A stretch of DNA of 64,000 nucleotides. Source: Comamonas endophytica. GTDB lineage: Bacteria; Pseudomonadota; Gammaproteobacteria; Burkholderiales; Burkholderiaceae_C. Location of the stretch: contig NZ_CP106881.1 in assembly GCF_023634805.2 (NCBI RefSeq), positions 806,001 through 870,000 of the forward strand, read 5' to 3'. The position numbers were made by a program, and so were the translations under genes. Below, piece by piece: positions 40,530-49,305 of this stretch. The notes beneath the pieces were generated by a model. It did not search any database. It had not been told where the DNA came from and saw only the letters and a program-made list of their open reading frames with translations. The stretch's first letter is position 1; each line of letters opens with the position of its first letter.

Positions 40530-40675
40530 GGGAAGGTTTTGGCATTCCTGACGATTGCTGACAACACTTCGACCCTGGTTTGCGCTCATTTTTGGGGGTT
40601 AACCCGCTGGTCGCGGCATTGACCTACAAAACCGGTTCATCGCTGCTGGAACTTCTGTCCTGCGCCCCATCCTCA

Positions 40676-41797
40676 TCAGGATGCGCTGCGTATCCAGCCG
40701 GCTTCGTGCCAGGACGAAAGCAGCTCCAGCGCATCATCGCTGGCGCGCGCCAGCTCGCGCGCCGACAGCGCGCGCTGGTCGGCCAGCAGCCGCATCAGCT
40801 TGGCGTCACGCCCTGCGGCCAGATAGCTCTCGCCATTGATGAAGACATGGCGCGCGTCATACATCATGCGCGTGCGCCGGTCGAGCACGATGGCTTCCAG
40901 CATGACGCCCTCCTCGCCCGCCTCGAACCAGACATTGGGTTTGGGATCGGTCAGGTACTCGCCCAGCGCGCGTTCGAGCGCCAGCGGCTCGGCCAGCGCG
41001 CGCTCGAGCGCGGCGCGCGCGAATTCGGCCATGCCGGCGGGAATCTCGCCGGGATGGGCCACGGCCTCCTGCTTGGGGTCGCGGTACAGCACCGGGGTTT
41101 CGGGCTCGTCGGGCTCGTCCGACATGCGCAGCAGCAGCTCGCGCGCCAGCTCGCCCCGCGCCGGCGCGCGAAAGCCTATCGAATAGGTCATGCATTCGCC
41201 CTCGGCCACGCCGTCATGGGCATAGCGCGGCGGCAGATAGAGCATGTCGCCGGGCTCGAGCACGAATTCCTGCTCGGGCTCGAATTCGGCGAGGATCTTC
41301 AGCGGCACGCCTTCCTGCAGCTGCAGGTTCTTCTGCCGGCCGATGCGCCAGCGGCGCCTGCCGTGCGCCTGCAGCAGGAACACGTCGTAGCTGTCGAAAT
41401 GCGGGCCCACGCCGCCGCCATCGGTGGCATAGCTGATCATCAGATCGTCGAGGCGGGCTTCGGGCACGAAACGGAACTGCTGCAGCAGCGCATGCACGCC
41501 CGCGTCGTGCATGTCCACGCCCTGCACCAGCAGCGACCAGGCGCGCTGGTCCAGCTTCGGCAGATCGCCGGGGCCAAAGGGGCCGTGGTCCATGCTCCAG
41601 CCCTTCTTCTGCTGGCGGATCAGGCGCGACTCGACGCCGTCCTGGCCCGCCAGATCGAACAGCGCATCGCGCCCCACGGGCGCCAGCATGCCCGGCACCG
41701 CCTGGCGCACCAGCAGCGGCTTCTTCTGCCAGTGGCGGCGCATGAACTGGGAAGCGGTCATTCCGCCGAGCAGGGCGAGGGGGTGGTCGATATCCAT
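40676..41797 (-). CDS. roxA: 50S ribosomal protein L16 3-hydroxylase (RoxA/YcfD-type JmjC oxygenase)
   Basis: This 373-aa 2-oxoglutarate/Fe(II) oxygenase hydroxylates an arginine of ribosomal protein L16. The N-terminal FMRRHWQKKPLLVRQA and HGPFGPGDLP stretches and the iron site H133-x-D135 (GGGVGPHFDSYDVF) with H194 (YLPPRYAHDGVAEGECMTYSIGFRAP) match E. coli YcfD closely. A C-terminal winged-helix part follows. The ATG at 41797 is the family start; upstream in-frame sequence is not homologous. Transcribed alone, away from repeats. Confidence 0.92.
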   Translation of the reverse strand: MDIDHPLALLGGMTASQFMRRHWQKKPLLVRQAVPGMLAPVGRDALFDLAGQDGVESRLIRQQKKGWSMDHGPFGPGDLPKLDQRAWSLLVQGVDMHDAGVHALLQQFRFVPEARLDDLMISYATDGGGVGPHFDSYDVFLLQAHGRRRWRIGRQKNLQLQEGVPLKILAEFEPEQEFVLEPGDMLYLPPRYAHDGVAEGECMTYSIGFRAPARGELARELLLRMSDEPDEPETPVLYRDPKQEAVAHPGEIPAGMAEFARAALERALAEPLALERALGEYLTDPKPNVWFEAGEEGVMLEAIVLDRRTRMMYDARHVFINGESYLAAGRDAKLMRLLADQRALSARELARASDDALELLSSWHEAGWIRSAS

Positions 41798-41891
41798 GGG
41801 AGTCGGTTTGCAATCTAAGAATGGGGGCATTGTCCTATGGATGTCCATTTGCAAGGCACTTGTCCATGACAGGACCGTGCCCCGGCTTTGA

Positions 41892-42136
41892 GAACAGGAC
41901 GTTTAGCCTTCGACAAGGCGCCCAGGCAGGCTTGAGGGGCCCGCCCAGGGCGAACGGTTTACTCGAGTGCAGGCCGTCCATCCTTCGACAGGCTCAGGAT
42001 TAACGTATCAACCGTTCGCCCTAGGCGGGCCCCCTGAGCCTGTCGAAGGGTGAAGGGCCTGTCCTCGAAAAGATCCACTCATGCGCGTCTGGAGCCCTGA
42101 GCCCGCCTGGGCGGCGCCGTCGAAAGGTGGACGGCC
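41892..42136. repeat. Large interspersed repeat cluster upstream of roxA
   Basis: This 365-base gap holds at least four copies: 41896-41958, 41971-42005, 42011-42059 and 42090-42136. Several carry inserted GGGCGGGC/GCCCGCC segments in the middle, so copies differ in length while both ends stay conserved. No gene is seen here. Confidence 0.83.
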
Positions 42137-42162
42137 AGCGCTCGAAACAAGCACACACAACC

Positions 42163-43110
42163 TCACCCCAACCCCCGAAACTCGCTCGGAGCCATCCCCG
42201 TATACCCCCTGAACGCCCGGCTGAAATGCGCGCTGTTGCTGAACCCGCAGCCAAAGGCGATATCGGTGATCGTGCGCCCCGCATGGCGCGGCTCGCGCAG
42301 CTCGCGCATGCACAGCTCCAGGCGCAGCTGCTGGATCCACGCGGCCAGCGTCAGGGGTTCGTCGGCAAACGCGTTGTAGAGGTGGCGCCGGCTGCAGTTC
42401 ATGGCCGCGGCGATGTCGTCCACGCACAGCCGCGCATCGCGCACATGGGCCGCGACATGGGCGCGGACGCGGTCCTTGAAGGCCTGCTGCCGGGTCACGC
42501 CCGTGCCGCCGCCCGACAGCTCCTGGAGCGACAGGTGCACCAGGTCGATCAGCAGCTCGCCCGCGCGTTCGGCCACGGCCGGCGCCATGGTCGGCAGCTC
42601 CTGATAGGTGCTGCGCATGGTTTCCAGCGCCACGCGCGCAATGCCCGAGCCGCCGCCGACATTGCGCCCCATCAGGCCTTCGAGCCGGATGCCGCGCTGC
42701 TCCAGGCTGCGCCGCGGCAGCATGACGATCAGGTGCTCGGACCAGCCGGGGTTGGCCACTTCGTAGGGCAGGCTGGTGTCGTAGATGACCCAGCTGCCGC
42801 TGCGCGCGCTGGCCTCGCGGCCTTGCTGGCTGACGGCCGCGATCCCCTGCCACGGGGCGACGATCTTCACATGCTCCAGGTCATGCGAACGCCGGCCCTG
42901 GACGCTGCGCATCACGCGGTGGCGCGCCGCCTCGAGCCGCGTCATGACCACCGCTCCGGCCTGCGAGCGCTGCAGGTGCCCTTCGAACACCGTGTCGCCA
43001 TACAGGTCCGTGTCCAGTCCCGAGAACAGCGTGGACATCCATTCCTGCCAGGCGGGCACGGCTTCGCGGGCCGTCAGGCCATCGGTGCTCAGGCTGCTTG
43101 CGGTGTTCAT
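42163..43110 (-). CDS. AraC-family transcriptional regulator (FeaR-like)
   Basis: This 315-aa protein has an N-terminal AraC-binding-like domain (about 25-190) of the type seen in FeaR-like activators. The C-terminal double helix-turn-helix (CVDDIAAAMNCSRRHLYNAFADE and TITDIAFGCGFSNSAHFSRAFRGYTGMAPSEFR) is complete. The ATG at 43110 precedes NTASSLSTDG. It is divergent from the aldehyde dehydrogenase gene and probably activates it in response to an aromatic aldehyde or amine-derived compound, as FeaR does for FeaB. Confidence 0.9.
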   Translation of the reverse strand: MNTASSLSTDGLTAREAVPAWQEWMSTLFSGLDTDLYGDTVFEGHLQRSQAGAVVMTRLEAARHRVMRSVQGRRSHDLEHVKIVAPWQGIAAVSQQGREASARSGSWVIYDTSLPYEVANPGWSEHLIVMLPRRSLEQRGIRLEGLMGRNVGGGSGIARVALETMRSTYQELPTMAPAVAERAGELLIDLVHLSLQELSGGGTGVTRQQAFKDRVRAHVAAHVRDARLCVDDIAAAMNCSRRHLYNAFADEPLTLAAWIQQLRLELCMRELREPRHAGRTITDIAFGCGFSNSAHFSRAFRGYTGMAPSEFRGLG

Positions 43111-43274
43111 CGGGCCATTATCCCGACAAGCGCGCCAGCGCTGGAAAACCCTGAGCGCCATGCACCCACAGTCAAGCACCCCGTGCATGCTGGGCATAGC
43201 CGCGCAGCGCCCGCAGCCCTAGGATATGCCATGCCCGTGCGGGCGCAGTCCCGCGATTCACTGGAGGAACTTGC

Positions 43275-44726
43275 ATGATCGAACAACAGATGCTGATTGG
43301 CGGCCAGACCGTGGGCGCCACCGGTGGCGCGACTTTCGAGCGCCGCAATCCGCTGGACGGCCAGGTCGCCACGCGTGCACCTGCAGCCACCGTGGAGGAT
43401 GCGCGCGCCGCGGTCGATGCCGCCGCCAAGGCCTTTCCCGCCTGGGCCGCGATGGGTCCGGGCGAGCGCCGCGCGCTGCTGATGAAGGCCGCGCAGGCCA
43501 TGGAATCCAAGGGCGAGGCCTTTGCCGCGGCCATGGCGGCCGAGACCGGCTCCTCGGGCATCTGGGCCGGCTTCAACGTGCACCTGGCGGCCGACATGTT
43601 CCTCGAAGCCGCATCGCTCACGACGCAGATCAGCGGCCAGATCATTCCCTCGAACGTGCCCGGCAGCCTGTCGATGGCGGTGCGCCAGCCGGCGGGCGTG
43701 GTGGTCGGCATCGCGCCCTGGAACGCGCCCATCATCCTGGCGGTGCGTGCCATCGCCACGCCGCTGGCCTGCGGCAACACCGTCGTGCTCAAGGGCTCGG
43801 AGCTGTGCCCGGCCACGCACGGCCTGATCATCGAGGCCTTGCAGGAAGGCGGCCTGCCGCCGGGCGTGGTGAACTTCGTGACCAATGCGCCGGCCGATGC
43901 CGGCGCCGTGGTCGAAGCGCTGATCGCCCACCCGGCCGTGCGCCGCGTGAACTTCACGGGCTCGACGCGCGTGGGCCGCATCATTGGCCAGACGGCCGCC
44001 AAATACCTCAAGCCGGCCATTCTGGAGCTGGGCGGCAAGGCACCGTTCCTGGTGCTCGACGATGCCGACATCGACGCCGCCGTGGCCGGAGCGACCTTTG
44101 GCGCCTTTGCCAATTCGGGCCAGATCTGCATGTCGACCGAGCGCATCATCGTCGATGAAAAGGTGGCCGACGAATTCATCGCCAAGCTGGTGGCGCGCGC
44201 GCAATCGCTGCCGCTGGGCGATCCGCGCCAGGGCCCGGTGGTGCTGGGCTCGGTGGTCGATCGCAACACCGTCGATCGCGTCAACGCCCTGATCGACGAT
44301 GCCGTGGCCAAAGGCGCCAGGCTGCTGTGCGGCGGCAAGGCCGAGAACACGCTGATGCCCGCCACGCTGCTCGACCACGTGACTTCGGAGATGGACATCT
44401 TCTACGAGGAGACCTTCGCGCCGGTGAAGGCCATCGTGCGCGTGCAGGGAGTGGAGGAAGCGATTGCCGTTGCCAACGACAACGAATTCGGCCTGTCCTC
44501 CGCCGTCTACGGCCGCGACACGGCGCGCGCCTGGCAGGTCGCGGCGCGCATCGAGTCGGGCATCTGCCATATCAACGGGCCTACCGTGCATGACGAGGCG
44601 CAGATGCCCTTCGGCGGCGTCAAGAGCTCGGGCTACGGGCACTTCGGCGGCCAGGCCGGCATCGATGCCTTCACCGACACGCGCTGGATCACGATGCAGA
44701 CGGCGCCGCGCCACTATCCTTTCTGA
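43275..44726 (+). CDS. NAD-dependent aldehyde dehydrogenase (vanillin/salicylaldehyde dehydrogenase-like)
   Basis: This 483-aa ALDH oxidises an aldehyde to its acid. The Rossmann region has the nucleotide loop FTGSTRVGR, catalytic Glu lies in LELGGKAP and catalytic Cys in FANSGQICMST. The pattern is that of the vanillin/benzaldehyde dehydrogenase subgroup (IIPSNVPGSLSMAVRQPAGVVVGIAPWNAP, CHINGPTVHDEAQMPFGGVKSSGYG). A strong GGAGGA precedes the ATG. AraC divergent regulator upstream; the LacI gene ends 6 bases away on the other strand. The true substrate is probably an aromatic aldehyde. Confidence 0.9.
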   Translation: MIEQQMLIGGQTVGATGGATFERRNPLDGQVATRAPAATVEDARAAVDAAAKAFPAWAAMGPGERRALLMKAAQAMESKGEAFAAAMAAETGSSGIWAGFNVHLAADMFLEAASLTTQISGQIIPSNVPGSLSMAVRQPAGVVVGIAPWNAPIILAVRAIATPLACGNTVVLKGSELCPATHGLIIEALQEGGLPPGVVNFVTNAPADAGAVVEALIAHPAVRRVNFTGSTRVGRIIGQTAAKYLKPAILELGGKAPFLVLDDADIDAAVAGATFGAFANSGQICMSTERIIVDEKVADEFIAKLVARAQSLPLGDPRQGPVVLGSVVDRNTVDRVNALIDDAVAKGARLLCGGKAENTLMPATLLDHVTSEMDIFYEETFAPVKAIVRVQGVEEAIAVANDNEFGLSSAVYGRDTARAWQVAARIESGICHINGPTVHDEAQMPFGGVKSSGYGHFGGQAGIDAFTDTRWITMQTAPRHYPF

Positions 44727-44732
44727 AGCGGC

Positions 44733-45794
44733 TCAGAGACTGTCCCTCAGGACCAGTTCGAAGCCGATGTCGTGCACGGGCTCGGCCACCGCCTGGCCCT
44801 GGGCGCGCTGCATGATGAGCTGTGCCGCAAGCTGGCCCATCCTGCGGCCGTCGATGCGCACCGTGGTGAGCGCGGGCGTGGTGTCGGCGGCAAAGACCAG
44901 GTCGCCAAACCCCACCACGCCCAGCCTTCCAGGGACTTCGAGCTTGCGGGCCCCGGCTTCCATCAGCACCCCCAGCGCCAGCATGTCGGTGCTGCAGAAA
45001 ACGCCATCGAAAGCCCTGCCGCTGTCGATCAGCCGGGCCAGCGCCCTGCGGCCCGAGCCCAGCGGCGCAGGCGCCTCGACCTCCGCCACCGGCAGGTCGG
45101 AAACCGAGGCCAGGCAGCCGCGCTCCACGAAGCGGCGGGCATAGCCCTGCCGGCGGCGCCGCGCGCGCGGGTCGTTGCCGGTCACCAGCGCGGGCTGGCG
45201 TATGCCATGCGCGATCATCAGATCGGCCACGCCGGCGCCCACCTGTTCGTGGGAGAAACCGACCAGCATGTCCACCGGATCGGGGGTCAGATCCCAGGTC
45301 TCGACCACCGGGATGCCGGAACTCGCCAGCCGCTCGCGCGCCAGCCCGGACTGCAGCACGCGCGTGAGCACGATGCCGTCCGGCCCGCGGCTGATCAGGT
45401 TCTCCAGCAGCTGCACCTCATCCACATCGTCATAGCCGCTCTCGCCCAGCATCAGCTGGTAGCCGTTGGCCGCCAGCGAGCGGATCAGCGACTCGATGGT
45501 TTCCTGGAACACCGGCGACGCCAGGGCCGGCACCAGCGCCGCCACCAGCTTGCTGCGCCCCGAGGCCAGTCCGCCGGCCATGCGGTTGGGCACATAGCCG
45601 ACCTGCGCGATGGCCGCGCGCACCCGGTCGACGGTGGCGGCCGGAACGTTCTGCGGACCGTTGAGCACGCGCGACACCGTCTGTGCGGATACGCCGGCCA
45701 CTGCCGCGACCTCGGCCAGCGTGACCCTGCCGGAGCCGCGCCTCGGGCGCTTCGACGCAGCGGCTGGCATGGACGGGGACGGACGGTCTTTCAT
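44733..45794 (-). CDS. LacI/GntR-family repressor
   Basis: This 353-aa regulator has the LacI helix-turn-helix and hinge (VTLAEVAAVAGVSAQTVSRVLNGPQNVPAATVDRVRAAIAQVGYVPNRMA) after a basic N-terminal extension. A periplasmic-binding-like effector domain follows (about 85-353). GntR/GntH-type repressors with this architecture bind (A/T)TTAGCGCTAA(T/C)-like operators, and such a site is duplicated in the divergent gap. The ATG at 45794 is preferred to upstream in-frame starts. It probably represses the DapA-superfamily gene on the other side. Confidence 0.9.
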   Translation of the reverse strand: MKDRPSPSMPAAASKRPRRGSGRVTLAEVAAVAGVSAQTVSRVLNGPQNVPAATVDRVRAAIAQVGYVPNRMAGGLASGRSKLVAALVPALASPVFQETIESLIRSLAANGYQLMLGESGYDDVDEVQLLENLISRGPDGIVLTRVLQSGLARERLASSGIPVVETWDLTPDPVDMLVGFSHEQVGAGVADLMIAHGIRQPALVTGNDPRARRRRQGYARRFVERGCLASVSDLPVAEVEAPAPLGSGRRALARLIDSGRAFDGVFCSTDMLALGVLMEAGARKLEVPGRLGVVGFGDLVFAADTTPALTTVRIDGRRMGQLAAQLIMQRAQGQAVAEPVHDIGFELVLRDSL

Positions 45795-45869
45795 GCGGAC
45801 GAAGATAGCACGTTCCAACGCATCGACGGTTCGCCGCCCTCGGTGTAATCCCGGTGGAACAGGTCGGTC

Positions 45870-45893
45870 GTTAGCGCTAATATTAGCGCTAAC
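45870..45893. promoter_or_regulatory. Perfect 24-bp palindromic operator for the LacI-family regulator
   Basis: GTTAGCGCTAAT is followed directly by its own reverse complement, giving perfect 24-base symmetry and two copies of the 10-base palindrome TTAGCGCTAA at 12-base spacing. It lies 75 bases upstream of lacI and 20 bases before the lyase ATG. The core is that of GntR/LacI-type operators. Confidence 0.8.
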
Positions 45894-45913
45894 AATCTGT
45901 TTGGATAGTACAT

Positions 45914-46819
45914 ATGAAGACAATGTTCAAAGGCCTCTATGTCGTGGCCCAGACCCCCTTTGCAGACGATGGCGGGCTGGATCTGCCCAGCATCGATACG
46001 TTGACCGATTTCTATCTGCGGCATGGCGCCGCGGGCTTGACCGTGCTGGGCGTGGCCGGCGAAGCCGCCAAGCTGTCCATGGAGGAAGCGCTGCAGGTGG
46101 TCGAGCGCTTCGTGGACCGCGCCCGGGGAGCGCCCGTCATTGCGGGAGTGAGCCATTCCAGCGTGGCACAACTGGCTGCCTTGACCGAGCAGGTCATGGC
46201 CGCCGGCGCCACGGGTGTGATGATCGCCCCTCCCGGCGGGCTCAGGACCGAGGAGGAGGTGCTGGGCTACTTCGCCGCGGTTTTCGAGCGCATCGGCGAT
46301 GTGCCCACCGTGCTGCAGGACTTTCCGTTCTCCACGGGGGTGTGGATGTCCGTGCCGACCATGGCCCGGCTGGTGGAGTGCCACCCGCAGATCCAGGCCA
46401 TCAAGGAGGAGGACATTCCCAGCGCCGCCAAGATCACGCGGCTGCGTGCCGCGCTGGGCCGCCCGGTGGCGATCCTCACCGGCAACAACGGCGTCTATCT
46501 TCCGCAGGAGCTGCAGCGCGGCATCGAAGGGCCGATGTCCGGCTTTTCCCATCCCGAAATGCTGTCGGGCGTCCACCGCCTGTTCACTGAGGGCAAGGTG
46601 CAGGAGGCACATGATCTGTTCGATCTCTACCTGCCGCTGCTGAACTTCGAGAACCAGTCCCAGTGGGGCGTTGCCGTGCGCAAGGAGATCCTCAAGCGCC
46701 GCGGCGCCATTGCCTCGGCCGCCATGCGCACGCCCGGCCCGCGCCTCACGGCCCAGGACCTGCAGGATATCGACCGGCTGCTGGCCCGGCTGCAGCAGGC
46801 GCTGGCGCAGAGGAGCTGA
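45914..46819 (+). CDS. DapA-superfamily aldolase/lyase, not a canonical DapA
   Basis: This 301-aa TIM-barrel protein keeps the Schiff-base Lys (K164 in QAIKEEDIPS). It lacks two DapA hallmarks: the Thr-Thr pair becomes VAGE, and the proton-relay Tyr of YNVPGR becomes LQDFPFST. So it probably splits or condenses a keto acid other than the lysine precursor, in the manner of KDG, 4-hydroxy-2-oxoglutarate or dehydratase-type members. The ATG at 45914 lies 20 bases after the palindrome. Only weak Shine-Dalgarno signals are visible. Controlled by the divergent LacI-family gene, by inference. Confidence 0.85.
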   Translation: MKTMFKGLYVVAQTPFADDGGLDLPSIDTLTDFYLRHGAAGLTVLGVAGEAAKLSMEEALQVVERFVDRARGAPVIAGVSHSSVAQLAALTEQVMAAGATGVMIAPPGGLRTEEEVLGYFAAVFERIGDVPTVLQDFPFSTGVWMSVPTMARLVECHPQIQAIKEEDIPSAAKITRLRAALGRPVAILTGNNGVYLPQELQRGIEGPMSGFSHPEMLSGVHRLFTEGKVQEAHDLFDLYLPLLNFENQSQWGVAVRKEILKRRGAIASAAMRTPGPRLTAQDLQDIDRLLARLQQALAQRS

Positions 46820-46825
46820 GTGCCG

Positions 46826-46947
46826 GGGCATGGGGCCGATCCCTTCGGCCGAATGCCCGCCGCTGCGTTGCGCGCTTGACGCTCATGGGAAAATGGCGGC
46901 TACTGGCATCTGCCGGCCGCCTGCCTCCGGGCGGCCTTCCCTTTTTC
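46826..46947 (+). other. Two stem-loops between the DapA-like gene and slyD
   Basis: GGGCAT (46826-46831) and GGCCGA (46834-46839) pair with TCGGCC (46845-46850) and ATGCCC (46853-46858). A second stem GGCCGCC (46915-46921) pairs with GGCGGCC (46930-46936), then TTCCCTTTTT, a plausible weak terminator. Nothing else in the 166-base gap. Confidence 0.5.
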
Positions 46948-46985
46948 CCTGCGCTGCAGGGCTGACTGCACAAGGCTGCAAACCC

Positions 46986-47510
46986 ATGGAAATCAAAGAA
47001 CAATGCGTGGTCGCTCTGACCTGGACCCTCAAGGACACCCTGGGCGATGAGCTCGACGTGCTCGACGAGCCCGTCGACTTCCTGGTCGGCGGCGACGACC
47101 TGCTCAAGGCCATCGAGCAGGCGCTGCAGGGCCACAGCCCGGGCGCGACGCTGGACCTGCATCTCGAACCCGAAGACGCATTTGGCGACTATGACGAGAA
47201 GCTGATCTTCCTCGAGCCGCGCGCGCTGTTCCCCGCCGAAATCGAGGAAGGCATGACCTTCGAGGGCCATGCGCTGCCCAAGGGCACCAATCCCGATGCG
47301 CCGCAGGACGCGCTCTATACCGTGACCGACATCTACCCCGAGCATGTGGTGCTGGACGGCAACCACCCGCTGTCCGGCATCGCGCTGCGCCTGCACCTCA
47401 AGGTGGAAGGCGTGCGCGAAGCCACCGAGGAGGAAATCGGCCGCGGCAGCGCGGGCACGGGGTTCTTCCGCATCCAGCCGCAGGTGCCGGGCAACGACAC
47501 CTTGCATTGA
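46986..47510 (+). CDS. slyD: FKBP-type peptidyl-prolyl isomerase, SlyD-like
   Basis: This 174-aa protein has the FKBP/IF (insert-in-flap) architecture of SlyD: EIKEQCVVALTWTLKDTLGDEL, the flap VGGDDLLKAIEQALQGHSPG, EPEDAFGDYDEKL, and the signature VLDGNHPLSGIALRLHLKVEGVREATEEEI. It catalyses prolyl isomerisation and has chaperone activity. The metal-binding His/Cys-rich tail of E. coli SlyD is missing; the tail here is GFFRIQPQVPGNDTLH. A nickel role is therefore unlikely. Confidence 0.9.
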   Translation: MEIKEQCVVALTWTLKDTLGDELDVLDEPVDFLVGGDDLLKAIEQALQGHSPGATLDLHLEPEDAFGDYDEKLIFLEPRALFPAEIEEGMTFEGHALPKGTNPDAPQDALYTVTDIYPEHVVLDGNHPLSGIALRLHLKVEGVREATEEEIGRGSAGTGFFRIQPQVPGNDTLH

Positions 47511-47552
47511 AAGGCCTGCAGGGGACTGGTCCAGCCCCCTGCATTGCCAGAC

Positions 47553-48095
47553 TTAACGCACCAGCTGGTCGCCCTCGATGCGCACGCGGTCGCCGATGTT
47601 GAGCTGCGGCGGGTTCGGGTAATCAAAGGAACGCAGGCTGCCGTCGCGCGCTTCCACCGTGACGCGGTAGATGTCGCGCACGCCGCCGCCGCCCATGTTG
47701 TTCTGCACGGCGTTGCCCGCCAGCGCACCGCCCACCACGCCCGCGGCCGTGGCCAGCGTGCGGCCCGAGCCGCCGCCGACGTTGTGGCCCACCAGGCCGC
47801 CAAGCACGCCACCGATGATCGCGCCACCCGCGCCCACGCCGCTCGAGTCCTGCACGCGCACGGTTTCGATGTTCACCACCCGGCCTTGCTGCACCTGCAC
47901 CGGATAGCTCTGCGGGTAGCCTTGGTTGGGATAGCCCTGGTTGGCATAGCCGCCGCTGGAATAGATGGGCTGGGAAGCCACCGGATAGCTGGGCTGGCCA
48001 TAGCCGCCACCCTGCGGATAGCCAGCGCATGCCGTCAGCGCAGCGACGATCGCGCCCGCACCCAAGACCCGGCTCCAACGTTGAATGTTTTGCAT
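47553..48095 (-). CDS. Glycine-zipper 2TM lipoprotein
   Basis: This 180-aa lipoprotein has a signal peptide with lipobox ALTAC (C23) and a Tyr/Gly/Pro/Gln-rich linker (YPQGGGYGQPSYP, YPNQGYPQSYP repeats). The glycine zipper VGAGGAIIGGVLGGLVGHNVGGGSG..AAGVVGGALAG belongs to the 17-kDa-antigen/SlyB-like family. The rest (VTVEARDGSLRSFDYPNPPQLNIGDRVRIEGDQLVR) is a small beta domain. AGGAGA stands before the ATG. It is probably an envelope-stress lipoprotein of the outer membrane. Confidence 0.88.
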   Translation of the reverse strand: MQNIQRWSRVLGAGAIVAALTACAGYPQGGGYGQPSYPVASQPIYSSGGYANQGYPNQGYPQSYPVQVQQGRVVNIETVRVQDSSGVGAGGAIIGGVLGGLVGHNVGGGSGRTLATAAGVVGGALAGNAVQNNMGGGGVRDIYRVTVEARDGSLRSFDYPNPPQLNIGDRVRIEGDQLVR

Positions 48096-48279
48096 GGATA
48101 TCTCCTGTTGCGACATGCCGGCGGAACATGGGTCGACGGACTCCCGTCCCCGGCACGGACTGGTCCATTTTGACCAGCCTGTCAAGCTATAACGGTAGGC
48201 CGGCATCCAATGTCGACAGGTTTGACACTTGCTCACACAAAGTGCTTCCGGATACGGTTCGATGCGCCTGGCAAGCGCC

Positions 48280-48729
48280 TCAGGCCTTGCCTGTCGAGCC
48301 GTAGCCGCCCTCGCCGCGCTGCGACACCGCGCCGAATTCCTCGACCAGGCGGAAGCTCGGCTGCACCACGGGCACGATCACCAGCTGCGCCAGCCGGTCC
48401 ATGGGTTGCAGCGTGAAGGCGGTGGGCGAACGGTTCCAGGCGCTGACCATCAGCTGGCCCTGGTAGTCGCTGTCGATCAGGCCGACCAGATTGCCCAGCA
48501 CGATGCCATGCTTGTGGCCCAGGCCCGAGCGCGGCAGGATCATGGCGGCATAGCCCGGGTCGGCCAGATGGATGGCCATGCCCGTGGGCACCAATTGCCA
48601 TTCGCCGGGTGCCAGCGTCAGCGGCGCGTCGAGGCAGGCGCGCAGGTCGAGGCCGGCGCTGCCGGGCGTGGCATAGGCGGGCATGTTGTCGCGCAGCCGC
48701 GCGTCGAGGATCTTCAGGTCAACGTTCAT
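48280..48729 (-). CDS. dut: dUTP diphosphatase
   Basis: This 149-aa trimeric enzyme hydrolyses dUTP to dUMP, keeping uracil out of DNA and feeding dTMP synthesis. The five dUTPase motifs are readable: [10 protein letters not shown] (1), [11 protein letters not shown] (2), [17 protein letters not shown] (3), [10 protein letters not shown] (4) and the C-terminal [10 protein letters not shown] (5). The ATG at 48729 fits the family start. It is last in the coaBC group on the minus strand; coaBC-dut proximity is common in bacteria. Confidence 0.96.
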   Translation of the reverse strand: MNVDLKILDARLRDNMPAYATPGSAGLDLRACLDAPLTLAPGEWQLVPTGMAIHLADPGYAAMILPRSGLGHKHGIVLGNLVGLIDSDYQGQLMVSAWNRSPTAFTLQPMDRLAQLVIVPVVQPSFRLVEEFGAVSQRGEGGYGSTGKA

Positions 48730-48873
48730 GGGATAGGGCCCCGCAGCCGGCACGAGGGCCAGGCGCAGGGAATCTGTGCAAAGGAAAAAGGGATGCCCGG
48801 CCGCACGCGCGCCGCAGCAATGGGCCGCCATCATCGCCGAAATTGCCGTGCCCGCGCGCCGCGCCTGCCGGCT

Positions 48874-49305
48874 TCAGCGTTTTTTGCGGCGCAGGCCCTT
48901 GGCCAGCAGGCCCACGAGCATCAGCAGGCCAAACAGCGCGAACACCGCGCCCTGCGAGAAAAACACCGCCACGCCCAGCACCAGCAGCAGCGCCATCGGC
49001 ACCAGCTTGCCCCAGACCAGGGCCTTCAGCCCCGCGGCGCGCGCCGCCGCCGCTGCCGGGCGCGCGCGTGCGGCGCCGGGCACGCCAGCGCCTTTTGCCG
49101 CAGGTGGGGCAGCGGCACGCGTGCCATCGCTCGCACGGGCCGCGCGCTGCTGTTGCTCGGCCTGGGCCAGCAGCTGGTCCACATAGCGGGCGAAATCGCC
49201 ATCGGCCGGCCCGCCATAGCCGACCTCGACGGCAGGCTCCGGGGCATCGAGCCAGGCTTGCGTGCTGCGGCGCAGGCCCTTCGGGCTTTGCATCCAGGAG
49301 CTCAT
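48874..49305 (-). CDS. Hypothetical membrane protein between coaBC and dut
   Basis: This 143-aa protein starts on the ATGA overlapping the coaBC stop. The N-terminal part ([49 protein letters not shown]) is acidic/polar with a possible short helix. It is followed by an Ala-rich linker, two membrane segments (LVWGKLVPMALLLVLGVAVFFS and AVFALFGLLMLVGLLAKGL) and a basic tail LRRKKR. No family is recognised. The coaBC coupling suggests it is a genuine member of the operon. Confidence 0.7.
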   Translation of the reverse strand: MSSWMQSPKGLRRSTQAWLDAPEPAVEVGYGGPADGDFARYVDQLLAQAEQQQRAARASDGTRAAAPPAAKGAGVPGAARARPAAAAARAAGLKALVWGKLVPMALLLVLGVAVFFSQGAVFALFGLLMLVGLLAKGLRRKKR

